From: Bacillota bacterium
GTDB taxonomy: Bacteria; Bacillota; Clostridia; Acetivibrionales; DSM-1351
Reading direction: 5' to 3'
Length of the DNA stretch: 63,096 nucleotides
Assembly: GCA_023409265.1 (NCBI GenBank)
Contig: JAEYHZ010000032.1
Coordinates: 1-63,096 of the forward strand
Shown: one piece after another, positions 34,202-43,222 of the stretch
Position numbering within the stretch: the stretch's first letter is position 1
Layout: each line of letters starts with the position of its first letter
Made by a program: the position numbers and the translations under genes
The notes under the pieces: generated by a model
What the model saw: the letters and a program-made list of their open reading frames with translations, nothing else
Told to the model about the DNA's origin: nothing
The model's database searches: none

Positions 34202-36274
34202 TTATGGATTTCCGCGCCTGCCGCCGCCAAAACCGTGTCCGCCGGGGCCCCGGCCTGCTGTACCGATTGTAGACAGAACATCTGATACAGTAAAGCTTTC
34301 ATATTTGGTACCCCCGCTGTAGGAACCGCCGGTGCAGAGACTATCTTTTTCTGTACCTGTTGAGCCTCCTCCATAGTAAATATCATAGGTTGTACCTTTT
34401 TCCAATTCCGGTGAACTGATTACTATTGTCTGATAATCCTTCACAGGTACAAAAGTTACAAGGTCTTTACCATCGCTTGCTTCAATATGAACCATTGTTC
34501 CTGCAGCCATAGTCTGGGTGAAGGATATCATTGCGGAATTCTGTGTAGAGGAGGTGTCCGGTGCCTGTGCCATTCCTGAACTCCCTGCGGCTATCAGAAA
34601 ACCTCCAGTCATTTTAAAGGCTCCGTCGTAGTCAAGAGCGCCGTTATTATTGGCTGTGGGGCCATTTACCAGCACTGTACCGTTTGTTATATATATTGAT
34701 CCATTTGCGTCAAGACTGTCACCTGCTGAATCAACATATATATAGCCGCCGTTAATATTTAAGGAATCGCTGCCGGAACTATTTATGCTGTTCTGGCCCG
34801 GTCGTCCACCCATTGAGGAACTGTCTGCTCCGCCGGAAACATTTATTCCGTCATCACTGGCATTTACGTGTATTGTGCCGTCGTTTATGGTTATATTGGC
34901 ACTTTCCATGCCCTCATAAGCTTTGGTAATATTTATTTCACCACTGTTTATAGCAATGCTTGTGTCTGCGTGAATTCCATCATCGCCGGAGGTTGCAGTG
35001 ATTGTTCCGCCATTTATTGAAATACTGTTATTTGAGTGCAGAGAATCATCTGCAGAGTCAATTTCAATAGTTCCGCCGTCTATGGTTATATCAACTGCTG
35101 CCTTTATTCCTTTTTTACTGTCTGACTCACTGTTTTTGGTGCCGGAAGAAGTACTTTTATCAGAGCTGCTTTGAGCAGTGCTGCTTTGAACAGAACTGAT
35201 TTTATCAGAGCTGCTTTGATCAGAACTGCTTTTATCAGAATTGCTTTGAACAGAACCTGGGTTTTGATTGGCATCATTAGAACCTTCAAAGCCGACGCCT
35301 TTGTTAAAGCCTCCCATGCCTTGCTGTTCTTCCACTTTAACCTGGCCATTGGCACTTCCGCCACCCGACGATATCTTAATGTCCGCCGTTTTAACCAAGA
35401 CGTCGGTTTGAGCCTGAATTCCATCTTCTTGAGCTGTAATACTTATCGTACCGCCCTCTACGAGAACAAAGCCTTTTTCGGCAGCTTCATCATTTGTTGT
35501 CTTAATTCCATCCTCCTGGGCATTGATATTAACAATACCATTCTTTACGGCCACAAAATCCCTTCCCTGTATACCATCACCTGCGGAATTCACAGTTATA
35601 TTGCCACTCATGATTTTTAGCTCATCCTTGCTTAAAATAGCGTTTTTATAGTTGGCATTGACAGTTAGAGAACCTGTTCCGTTTATTGTCAGATCTGATT
35701 TTGCAAAAATGGTTGAATTGGGCTCATTTGCTTCCTTATCTTCATTAACGTATGTTTTACCATCTGTTAAATTGTTTTTTGTCCCTTCAGCCAAAACCAG
35801 GACTGTTTTTTTAGCATAGACTACATAAATTGGTGCACTGTCGGAACTGCTGATATCTACTCCGTTAAGGACCAGCCTCACAGTTCCCTTGTCCTGAGTA
35901 TCTACGAGAATTTGCCCGTCATTGAGTGAACCATCAAGAATGTAGGTTCCTGCTGAAGTAATGGTAACTTTATTTCCTTCTACAGATACTCCGTCTCCAT
36001 CCCAGGTTATAGAATTTGTTTTCAGTGATATGCCTGTTGCATCAGAACTACTCCAGCCGGAGTTCTCATCATCGGTGTCATACTGTACTGACACATCAGC
36101 TTTTACAACGGTATTAGTCTTGGTTGAAACAGCAGTTGACTGGACAGGAGATGCTGAACTGCTGTTTGCAGCTGTATTTGGGTTTTGAACTGTGCATGCT
36201 GTCAAGGCTGAAAAAGCTAGCAATATAGCCAGTAAAACCGAGGAAAATCTATATTTTAGTTTTTTGTTATGCAT
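34202..36274 (-). CDS. Cthe_2159-family carbohydrate-binding beta-helix lipoprotein
   Basis: 690 residues: lipoprotein signal (lipobox LTAC), linker, then a right-handed beta-helix of short repeats (GTISITAQEDGI, GTITATSGDDGIHADTSI, GTIHVNASDDGINVSGG) and a Gly/Arg-rich C-terminus. A Ser/Asp/Lys-rich low-complexity insert (SSSDQSSSDK type, about 345-385) interrupts the helix. The family prototype from Clostridium thermocellum binds cellulose and polygalacturonate. Here the gene heads an operon with VTC and DUF4956 genes, so export or anchoring of this protein and polyphosphate may be linked. Strong AAGGAGG upstream. Confidence 0.88.
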   Translation of the reverse strand: MHNKKLKYRFSSVLLAILLAFSALTACTVQNPNTAANSSSASPVQSTAVSTKTNTVVKADVSVQYDTDDENSGWSSSDATGISLKTNSITWDGDGVSVEGNKVTITSAGTYILDGSLNDGQILVDTQDKGTVRLVLNGVDISSSDSAPIYVVYAKKTVLVLAEGTKNNLTDGKTYVNEDKEANEPNSTIFAKSDLTINGTGSLTVNANYKNAILSKDELKIMSGNITVNSAGDGIQGRDFVAVKNGIVNINAQEDGIKTTNDEAAEKGFVLVEGGTISITAQEDGIQAQTDVLVKTADIKISSGGGSANGQVKVEEQQGMGGFNKGVGFEGSNDANQNPGSVQSNSDKSSSDQSSSDKISSVQSSTAQSSSDKSTSSGTKNSESDSKKGIKAAVDITIDGGTIEIDSADDSLHSNNSISINGGTITATSGDDGIHADTSIAINSGEINITKAYEGMESANITINDGTIHVNASDDGINVSGGADSSSMGGRPGQNSINSSGSDSLNINGGYIYVDSAGDSLDANGSIYITNGTVLVNGPTANNNGALDYDGAFKMTGGFLIAAGSSGMAQAPDTSSTQNSAMISFTQTMAAGTMVHIEASDGKDLVTFVPVKDYQTIVISSPELEKGTTYDIYYGGGSTGTEKDSLCTGGSYSGGTKYESFTVSDVLSTIGTAGRGPGGHGFGGGRRGNP

Positions 36275-36372
36275 TTCGGGGTGCCTCCTTTTTAATCTAC
36301 AAGGCTTATTTTAGAGGTCCTTTGTGATGGTTTTATGACTACAGACTGATAGTTGTGAAAAGGGCATGAAAA

Positions 36373-36398
36373 AAGAAAGTGACTTTGGCCACTTTCTT
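36373..36398 (-). terminator. Terminator of the metallophosphoesterase operon
   Basis: On the minus strand AAGAAAGTG pairs with CACTTTCTT around an 8-nt loop and is followed by a T-run (TTTTTTC). It separates the DUF4474-phosphoesterase pair from the Cthe_2159 operon. Confidence 0.8.
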
Positions 36399-36419
36399 CC
36401 TTAAGAAGCTTTTAATCTT

Positions 36420-37325
36420 TTATTGCTGATGGAGCCAGTTGAAATAGTCCTGAAGCCTGTTGGGACCCCCAAGTATGTCTCTGGCAATATATAGAGTTCC
36501 ATCATTCTTTACCTTTTCACTCCACTTAACCAGACAGATGGAACCGTTAGCGATTTCTATTGCAGTGATTGCGTGGGGGTGAATACAGCTTCCGTCATTA
36601 AAGTATGGAATCTGGCCTACATCGGGAAAGGACGGTCTGTGATTATGACCGGCTATAAGCATGTGCTTTTCCTTTACAACCCATTTTGAAAGGCTTTTAG
36701 CTATGGATATTTTCTTTTTATAGTTTTTGGCAGCACTGGTGGGATCATTAACACCAAAAGTCTCAAGGGGCCGCCAGAAATACCTCACAAGAAATTTGCT
36801 CAACCTCCAGAAGGTTCCGCTCATGGTATCAACCTGATGTCCATGGATCAGCAGAATCTTGTCTTTGGATTCTTTATGATTTAAAATTAAGCCTTCATGA
36901 ATTTTTACGCTGTTGAATATAGTCGGATCATCCTGTTCCCGCTCCATAAAATATCGTTGTATATTTCTATTTAAATATTTATAATTTCTCTTTTCCATAT
37001 CATGATTTCCAAACATAAGATAGAGTCTTCTATCATCATGGAATTTGGACAATAATCCGAATACATCCTTATGGATCTGTATAATATCTGATAAACGTTT
37101 ATTTTCCCAGAGTTCGTCACCATCACCCAGCTCAATGTAAGTGTAATTGTTATAATAATACTGCGTAAGAGCCGCATAAAAAATATTTTTATTGTTCAGA
37201 AAATTATCGGAACGACTTCCATCACCCCTGTGACAGTCACTCATCAGAACAAATCTTGAAGAGTCATCAAAAGGGATAATATCCGATCTATTCAAAACCC
37301 GGGTAACTTTATCCAATTTATTCAT
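36420..37325 (-). CDS. Metallophosphoesterase
   Basis: About 301 residues, calcineurin-like fold. The metal motifs are in order: MSDCHRGDG (about 30), ELGDGDELWE (about 68), FGNHDMEKR (about 108), LIHGHQVD (about 163) and AGHNHRPSF (about 225). Asp, His and Asn ligands are all kept, so it should be an active phosphodiesterase or phosphatase; the substrate is unknown. There is no signal peptide. The ATG at 37325 is chosen over GTG at 37340 because GAGG lies upstream of it. It follows the DUF4474 gene by 23 bp, hence a two-gene operon. Confidence 0.88.
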   Translation of the reverse strand: MNKLDKVTRVLNRSDIIPFDDSSRFVLMSDCHRGDGSRSDNFLNNKNIFYAALTQYYYNNYTYIELGDGDELWENKRLSDIIQIHKDVFGLLSKFHDDRRLYLMFGNHDMEKRNYKYLNRNIQRYFMEREQDDPTIFNSVKIHEGLILNHKESKDKILLIHGHQVDTMSGTFWRLSKFLVRYFWRPLETFGVNDPTSAAKNYKKKISIAKSLSKWVVKEKHMLIAGHNHRPSFPDVGQIPYFNDGSCIHPHAITAIEIANGSICLVKWSEKVKNDGTLYIARDILGGPNRLQDYFNWLHQQ

Positions 37326-37348
37326 ATAACATGACCTCACTCACCAAG

Positions 37349-38380
37349 CTAATTGTTAGTAGTATCAACGTTCAAATAATCCTTGATTTTATCAAAAACA
37401 CTGAATATTGAAGCTGTTTTACCTATTTTGAATAATTCCGTGTATAGTTCAGGGGAGCCCTCTTTGACTGCTTGCAGCTTATCTTTCATGCCGGTATAAC
37501 CTTTTGTAAGTGTCTGATATATTTCACAATTCCTTTTAAGTTGGTCCAGCATTAGCCTGTCTGTAGCAGCTGATCTTGTAAAAGGTTGTCTGGTATGCGG
37601 TTTATCGAATATTATCCCAACTGTCGTTTTTCGGACCTCATATTCTTCTTCGGTATAGCCTGCCGCTAACAGGCTCTTTAAAAAGGCATCTCTCATACCC
37701 CGGCTCCTGAAGGTAATATATACATCCATTGAGAGTTCGTGAGGTTCAGAGTATTCACCCAGTTTAAAGCCTGTCAGCCACCAGTGCTTATCTTTTCTGG
37801 TCATCATTTTTTCTCCGTTTTTGTAAAGTACGAAAGCCATGTATAACCTGTCTTCATTGCTTGCGCAACTATAGAAGGTACCGTCAAAAACACCCGGAAT
37901 ATTAAGGTCGGGCCATTTGCTGGAATAAACACCGACTTCACACCCGGAAGTCATGCCATACTGTCCCTTCCAGAACTCGATAAGCCAGCGCCTTCCACCG
38001 TATGAAAAACGGATTGGTTCACTATCGATTATCATTCCTAAAGGAGCAGCAGCTTCATCGTATAGCCGGCAATAACCCACACTTCTCTGCCAGGCGTACA
38101 TGGTAGAGAAAAAGATGTCATTTTTAGGGCTGTAGGCATAGCCTGCGGTTCCTATTAATTCATCGATTGTACTGCCATCGTCGTCTCTTCTTTCCAGAGA
38201 CAAATCCTTCTTCACAGTCCTATAGTACCTTCTTGCAGCTAATTTGTAAGAAAGCCAGGAGGAGAATTTGTCATAAAAAATCGGGAATGTAAGTACGACA
38301 ACGAAAATACAGATAAGGAAAATTGAAAACCAGAGGTTAAAACTTATAACATTGTTGGTTAGCAACGGAACATTTAACAT
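37349..38380 (-). CDS. DUF4474 membrane-anchored protein
   Basis: 343 residues. One TM near the N-terminus (about 13-33), then a soluble domain with the DUF4474 signature (GYAYSPKNDIFFSTMYAWQR, CRLYDEAAAPLGMII and RRWLIEFWKGQYGMTSG). The C-terminal 70 residues are helical and probably peripheral. Function unknown. It is paired with a metallophosphoesterase gene, suggesting a common membrane-surface role. GGAG lies 9 bp before the ATG. Confidence 0.78.
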   Translation of the reverse strand: MLNVPLLTNNVISFNLWFSIFLICIFVVVLTFPIFYDKFSSWLSYKLAARRYYRTVKKDLSLERRDDDGSTIDELIGTAGYAYSPKNDIFFSTMYAWQRSVGYCRLYDEAAAPLGMIIDSEPIRFSYGGRRWLIEFWKGQYGMTSGCEVGVYSSKWPDLNIPGVFDGTFYSCASNEDRLYMAFVLYKNGEKMMTRKDKHWWLTGFKLGEYSEPHELSMDVYITFRSRGMRDAFLKSLLAAGYTEEEYEVRKTTVGIIFDKPHTRQPFTRSAATDRLMLDQLKRNCEIYQTLTKGYTGMKDKLQAVKEGSPELYTELFKIGKTASIFSVFDKIKDYLNVDTTNN

Positions 38381-38530
38381 AATAACTCACTCCAAATATG
38401 TTGTTTATACATAATATTCAAAGGTGGAGCGTTGTGTTAAAGGTGTTGTAATAAGATTTGTTTATTTTACATAAAAAGTTAATAATTTGTTGCAGAAAGC
38501 TGAAAAAATACCTGCCAGGTTAGATACACT

Positions 38531-38602
38531 CTATTGACAAGGTACAACACGCCTCACGCCGGCTATTTCGCCACTCAAAAACGTATTGTACATTGTTAAT
38601 AG
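38531..38602. repeat. Palindromic dispersed repeat, copy 2
   Basis: CTATTGACAAGGTACAACACG (38531-38551) pairs with the reverse of 38582-38602 (18 of 21 bases). Its left arm continuing into CCTCACGC is the reverse complement of 149-177 at 27 of 29 positions. The centre (GGCTATTTCGCCACTC) differs from copy 1. It lies between the DUF4474 and diguanylate cyclase genes, in a 254-bp gap with no ORF. Confidence 0.65.
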
Positions 38603-38634
38603 AGGGTACCTGTGCAGGCACATAAAAATTCTTA

Positions 38635-39714
38635 TTATTCTGCCATTACTGCTCTGTTGCGCCCGGAGCGTTTTGCCGAATACAGTGCTTCATCAGCTTT
38701 TTCCTTTAATAGGCTCAAATCGGAAATCTTATCAGGATAGCAGGCTATTCCGATTGAAATGGTTATATTAATGGTAAATCCGTTTGATAATACAAAGGGA
38801 GTAATCTCTACCTTATGTCTGATGCGTTCAGCAATTTCCATAGCAAAATCAGGACCGCAGTCCAGCAGAATAACAGAGAATTCCTCTCCTCCGTTTCTGG
38901 AAACAATATCGATGCTTCTGCAGCATTGCAGAAGTATTTCACCAAGGGTTCTAAGAACCATGTCACCTTCTTTGTGTCCATATGTATCATTAACCTTTTT
39001 AAAACAGTCAATATCAAGAAATAATAGTGCAAACTTGTGGTCGAAGGTTTTGGCGTTATCTATAACATTATTATAAACAGTATCAAATTGACGTACATTG
39101 TTCAGTCCGGTTAGAAAGTCTCTGTTAGCCTCCTGCTTGTACCTCCTGAACGCTAAAGTATAGTCTTCGAGGTATCCCACATAAAAATACAGCAGATAGC
39201 CTACCACTGCTGATATCAAATAAAATAACAGAGTAGTTGATATTTTATCTACAAAGTCGGGTAAGAATATTATGTAATTAAGGCTAACTGTCAATACAGA
39301 AATAGATATCCCGGATATCCAGCTTTTCCATAATTTTTTTCGCTTCTTTAATACCGGATATGTTAACAATGGCAGTATTAGGGTGGATATTGACGCAATA
39401 AGAGCGGGGAAGGAATATCCGAATCTGAAAATCCGGAAGACAGCAATAAAGATACTTGAAATAATTCCAGGGACAAAGCCTCCGTAAAGTGTTGCGATAA
39501 ATATGGGGAAAATACGCAGATCCAGGATCAGGTGATTTGTCAGCCTAATAGAGAACTCCACCAAAATAATGCCCATGATTCCAAAGAGTAAACCGGCCTT
39601 TAGCCTCAATTTTAATGAAATCTCAGGATTCAAGCCGGTGTTTCGGAATATCTGGTAACAAATACTTAAAAATGCTATTAACATTCCTGCATTTACAACA
39701 AAGGCTCTCAGCAT
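38635..39714 (-). CDS. Diguanylate cyclase with 5TM-5TMR-LYT-type sensor
   Basis: About 359 residues. Five or six N-terminal membrane segments (about 8-185) resemble the 5TM-5TMR_LYT sensor (VEFSIRLTNHLI, LYGGFVPGIISSIFIAVFRI). The C-terminal GGDEF domain (about 200-359) has the active-site motif GGEEF near residue 272 and an RxxD allosteric I-site five residues before it (RSID), so it should make c-di-GMP and be feedback-inhibited. ATG at 39714 is favoured because GGAGG is 5 bp upstream; a TTG 12 bp earlier would include that site. No c-di-GMP riboswitch was recognised in the window. Confidence 0.9.
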   Translation of the reverse strand: MLRAFVVNAGMLIAFLSICYQIFRNTGLNPEISLKLRLKAGLLFGIMGIILVEFSIRLTNHLILDLRIFPIFIATLYGGFVPGIISSIFIAVFRIFRFGYSFPALIASISTLILPLLTYPVLKKRKKLWKSWISGISISVLTVSLNYIIFLPDFVDKISTTLLFYLISAVVGYLLYFYVGYLEDYTLAFRRYKQEANRDFLTGLNNVRQFDTVYNNVIDNAKTFDHKFALLFLDIDCFKKVNDTYGHKEGDMVLRTLGEILLQCCRSIDIVSRNGGEEFSVILLDCGPDFAMEIAERIRHKVEITPFVLSNGFTINITISIGIACYPDKISDLSLLKEKADEALYSAKRSGRNRAVMAE

Positions 39715-39979
39715 ATCATCCTCCAACTAATAGCTATGACTTAACAATTAAAAAACCTCTATAAAATATTACTACCCGGTATCATATCACTAAAACAAAA
39801 TTTATAGGGAAAAAGGTTGTAAAATGGATATAATTTAGGCTTTTTTTTCCATGGTATTAGTGGTAAAATAATTTATAAATCTTGTCAGGAGCCTTATAGC
39901 GGATAAGAAGTGCATACATTTCATCGATATTTTATGCCCGCCATCTGGCTTAAGCCATAACATGGCTTGGGAGGTCAAT

Positions 39980-40903
39980 ATGAAAAAAATTTTTTCTTAT
40001 CTTTTCATCATATCGGTAGTAATTTTGTCTTTTCAAACCGGTTATGCCGTAAAAAAGGACAATGCTGCGCCAGTAGTAATCCAATCTGATCCCGTCAGTA
40101 ACGCTTCAAATGTTGAGACTAATAAAAATATTATTATTAAATTCAATGAAAAAATAATAAAAGGGAATACATTTTCAAGAATCAAACTGGCGGCTTCTCA
40201 AAAAACACCCGTTAAAATAACAGCCGGCATTGAAAAGAACTCTCTGATAATTAAGCATGTAAAAGATTTGGATTTTGATACGGGATATGTACTGACCGTT
40301 CCTGCCAATGCGGTTAAAGATGCATCCGGAAATGGCTTGAAGAAAGCACTTGTTTTAAAGTTTACTACCAAATCAAACTCTTCAGCACTTATTGTTAAAG
40401 TGTATCAGGACGGTCAAGAGGTGGAAGCAGACAGTAGTGACAAATCAATTCATCTGGATAGAGATACTTTTTCATTAAGGTTTAATATGCCAATAGAAGG
40501 TACAGTACAACTGGCTGCACTGGATAATCAGGAGGATTATGACCTGGTTGAGGAAGGGCTGCATCCGGAAGATATTCCTTATTTTATTCCGGGGACGGGG
40601 ATGGCAGCTGATGGCCCGTATCCCTCCATGTACATAAATAATGAAGGCCATCACTATATGTTTTACAGTGATGATGATGACAGCAGACTTACTTTAATTT
40701 CAGAAGACGAAAATAGTATAATTGAAGCTGAATGGCAGATAGATAACCTGCAGATTCTTGATCCGGAAAATTATGAATTTAATGATTATTCCTTTGAGGA
40801 CTTTCCTTTTGAGAACATTTATATTGTAGTTTTTAATGACGTTGATAGCGATAATATAATCGATGAAGGGGAGTATTCCAAATTGGTATTAACCTTTAAC
40901 TGA
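39980..40903 (+). CDS. Exported protein with Big_5 (SbsA-type) Ig-like domain
   Basis: About 307 residues. Signal peptide (1-22, ending SFQTGYAV), then a bacterial Ig-like Big_5 domain (about 26-130) marked by DPVSNASNVETNKNIIIKF and LTVPANAVKDASGNGLKK. The C-terminal ~170 residues are acidic and end with an EF-hand/dockerin-like calcium loop sequence (DVDSDNIIDEGEY), although there is no second dockerin repeat. It is probably a surface or secreted protein. ATG at 39980 with GGGAGG 5 bp upstream is chosen over 39962. Confidence 0.8.
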   Translation: MKKIFSYLFIISVVILSFQTGYAVKKDNAAPVVIQSDPVSNASNVETNKNIIIKFNEKIIKGNTFSRIKLAASQKTPVKITAGIEKNSLIIKHVKDLDFDTGYVLTVPANAVKDASGNGLKKALVLKFTTKSNSSALIVKVYQDGQEVEADSSDKSIHLDRDTFSLRFNMPIEGTVQLAALDNQEDYDLVEEGLHPEDIPYFIPGTGMAADGPYPSMYINNEGHHYMFYSDDDDSRLTLISEDENSIIEAEWQIDNLQILDPENYEFNDYSFEDFPFENIYIVVFNDVDSDNIIDEGEYSKLVLTFN

Positions 40904-41015
40904 TGGCAGAGCAAATTAACAAGGTCCCTTAATAGTCAACATATCAGATAACTAAGCATAAACAGTAGAGACACATTGCATGTAAAATTACGTTATAGCA
41001 AACAAAGAGGTATAT

Positions 41016-41579
41016 ATGTCTAAAGCCGGAACAATTGAAATCGTTCCTAACTGCCTGTCCTTAATCAGAATATTGCTCTCTCTGGTATTGTTATTTGTCA
41101 GACCATTCGGCACAGCCTTTTACATTTTGTATATTATATGTGGGAGTACTGATATACTGGATGGATATGTCGCCAGAAAAACCGGTACTGCAAGCAAACT
41201 GGGAGCAAGGCTCGATACTATTTCAGATTTTATTATGGCGGGAGTGCTGTTTTTCAAGCTTCTTCCTGTTCTAAGGCTGCCTTCGGCAATAATAATATGG
41301 ATTGTTGTCATTGGTATGGTCAGGCTGGTGTCAATAATTGCTGCATTTATAAAATATAATACTTTTGCCATGCTTCATACATATGGTAATAAAGCTACCG
41401 GCCTGCTCCTATTCTTAACTCCCATATTACTGTTAAACAACGCTTCGATTTTATGGATGTATCTCGTCGGATCGGTTGCAAGCCTTTCAGCTCTTGAGGA
41501 ACTGGCAATACATTTGACTTCTGAAGAGCTCCTATTGAACAGGAAAAGTATATTTATTGATAGACCTTTAAAACCTTAA
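41016..41579 (+). CDS. CDP-alcohol phosphatidyltransferase
   Basis: 187 residues with about five hydrophobic helices. The family motif DG-x2-AR-x8-G-x3-D-x3-D is complete: Asp49-Gly50, Ala53-Arg54, Gly63, Asp67 and Asp71. Members transfer an alcohol phosphate (glycerol-P, inositol-P or serine) onto CDP-diacylglycerol to make phospholipid. The acceptor cannot be read from sequence; PgsA-like activity is possible, but there is no housekeeping neighbour to support it. AAGAGG is upstream of the ATG. The 3' end overlaps, antisense, a remnant of a DUF4184 gene. Confidence 0.9.
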   Translation: MSKAGTIEIVPNCLSLIRILLSLVLLFVRPFGTAFYILYIICGSTDILDGYVARKTGTASKLGARLDTISDFIMAGVLFFKLLPVLRLPSAIIIWIVVIGMVRLVSIIAAFIKYNTFAMLHTYGNKATGLLLFLTPILLLNNASILWMYLVGSVASLSALEELAIHLTSEELLLNRKSIFIDRPLKP

Positions 41580-41637
41580 CAGGTCCAGCTTTCTTTATTG
41601 GAAGAACAGCCGCAGGATGTGCAAATGTAAACGGCAC
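41554..41637 (-). pseudogene. Truncated DUF4184 gene remnant
   Basis: On the minus strand, GAGGAGG (41648-41654) stands 9-10 bp before a GTG that opens VPFTFAHPAAVLPIKKAG, the characteristic N-terminus of DUF4184 membrane proteins. The frame then runs into the antisense of the phosphatidyltransferase gene and stops after 27 codons. Full family members have well over 150 residues, so only the ribosome site and the first ~20 codons survive. Confidence 0.6.
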
Positions 41638-41721
41638 AATAGTTATCCTCCTCGTTTGATATTCATTAATATTATAGCATTTTAAAACCTGTAAGTAATG
41701 CTCAAAACTCATTAATGGGTT

Positions 41722-43113
41722 TTATTTAATTCTTCTTTCAAACACAACCTGGTTGTTATTTACTGTACTCCCCAACAAAGGCGAGTTCCGGCCCTTGAGA
41801 TATTGGTCGAAGAATGCAAGGGAATAGCTATTTACCGTTTTAATGCATTCCATGGAATCAACTGTTCCCACACCAAGTAAGCTGGAAAGGAAGGGTGATA
41901 TCCTGGGGAGATCTGTAAAGTTCAAATGTCCCGAATCCTTTATACAGAGAGAATATGCAGGTGCTTTGGCATTGTTGAATGCCTTTATGTTGGGGAGATA
42001 GCTGGAAGCTTTGGCTTCGGGTTCCAGGTATAAAGCGCCGTACATCTGAAAAAGAGGCTTTGAAAAGTTCTCTTTGGTTAATACGTCCATATTTTCACTG
42101 TTAACACCGGTGACATCACCTATCATGGTTCCATCAATTACTATGGCCGCCTTTACATCTTTACTTTCCCTGCAAACCTGGGCTGATGCGGCACCACCCA
42201 AAGAATGGCCGAATAATCCTATTTTATCAAGGTTCATATGTCCGGTTAATAATTTGCCCTGCTCTCCAAGTTCACCGGATCTTAAGCTGTCTAAAAGGAA
42301 TTTTATATCTCCGGTTCTCAGTTCCAGCCATTCATGGCTGAGTTTGAAAACCTCCTGCTCCGGAAGTTTACCTGATTGTGCGGCCATTACATCATTAAGG
42401 AACTTGGCGTTTGCAGGGGTTTTTGTGCCATCTGCAAAGGAAGTTAAGAAGGAATGATATGTATGATCAATGCTTGCAACGATATAACCGTGGCTTGCCA
42501 GTTCCCTGCAGGTAGATGCATTACTCCTGCGTACCCCGAAGGCGCCATGTGAAAATACGAGTACAGGGTAATTTTGTTGCATGTCGGAAACAGGAGCATT
42601 GCTGACATCATATTTGACTTCAGAACCAGTTCTATCGATAGGGTACCAGAATTCTACGGCTATTTTACGCAGTACTCCTTCATCCTTTGAAAAAGTATCA
42701 ACACGATTTTTATCTGTCAGGTCACAAACAACATTTCCAACATTAAAACTTCCTGTAGGTTCAGGCAGTGTGTAGAAAGGCAGGACTACTACAGGGATCA
42801 TTACGCATATTACTAAGGCCAGTAATCCGAAAATACGGCCAATCCCGGCCAGAACCCTACGCTTTGGCATGTTCGGATTATGTTTGAATATTCTACCCAG
42901 AGTAACAAGGAAAAAGGTAATAGTAAAAATGTAAAGTGGTATGAAGCGAAGAATTACAGCTTCTTTATCTATGAACAGATGAAGAACTAAAAATATCACT
43001 GAAGCCAAAGGTAAAAAATCCAGAAAACGTGGTACTCGCTTTACAGGTAGCAGGGCCCATAAAAGTACCGGAATATTTGCTGCTATAATAAGAATCTCCA
43101 AAATTGTTAACAT
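41722..43113 (-). CDS. Membrane-anchored PAF-acetylhydrolase-like alpha/beta hydrolase
   Basis: About 463 residues. Three or four N-terminal hydrophobic segments (about 1-110) precede an alpha/beta-hydrolase domain with VLVFSHGAFGVRRS (oxyanion region, about 205), the nucleophile elbow GLFGHSLGG and a late His in KDSGHLNFTDLP. This layout matches dienelactone-hydrolase/platelet-activating-factor acetylhydrolase-like lipases. The substrate is unknown. The start at 43113 is set by GGGAGG 8 bp upstream; longer frames have no such site. It lies just downstream of a NarL-type regulator on the same strand, possibly under its control. Confidence 0.85.
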   Translation of the reverse strand: MLTILEILIIAANIPVLLWALLPVKRVPRFLDFLPLASVIFLVLHLFIDKEAVILRFIPLYIFTITFFLVTLGRIFKHNPNMPKRRVLAGIGRIFGLLALVICVMIPVVVLPFYTLPEPTGSFNVGNVVCDLTDKNRVDTFSKDEGVLRKIAVEFWYPIDRTGSEVKYDVSNAPVSDMQQNYPVLVFSHGAFGVRRSNASTCRELASHGYIVASIDHTYHSFLTSFADGTKTPANAKFLNDVMAAQSGKLPEQEVFKLSHEWLELRTGDIKFLLDSLRSGELGEQGKLLTGHMNLDKIGLFGHSLGGAASAQVCRESKDVKAAIVIDGTMIGDVTGVNSENMDVLTKENFSKPLFQMYGALYLEPEAKASSYLPNIKAFNNAKAPAYSLCIKDSGHLNFTDLPRISPFLSSLLGVGTVDSMECIKTVNSYSLAFFDQYLKGRNSPLLGSTVNNNQVVFERRIK

Positions 43114-43222
43114 ATAAAAAACCTCCCAGAAACAATTTGCTATGTACACATTGTAATTCATAGGAGGTTTTAACACATCTGTCCCGGGTAACAAGTTTAG
43201 TCATAACCCTATATGACTTGGG

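Noticed and set aside
35171..35620. Rightward open frame inside the Cthe_2159-type gene
   Set aside because: It arises from the Ser/Asp/Lys repeat DNA and is antisense to a well-supported gene. No ribosome site.
40840..40890. Dockerin domain in the Ig-like exported protein
   Set aside because: Only one calcium-loop-like segment is present. A dockerin needs two duplicated ~22-residue segments, so no cellulosome assignment is made.
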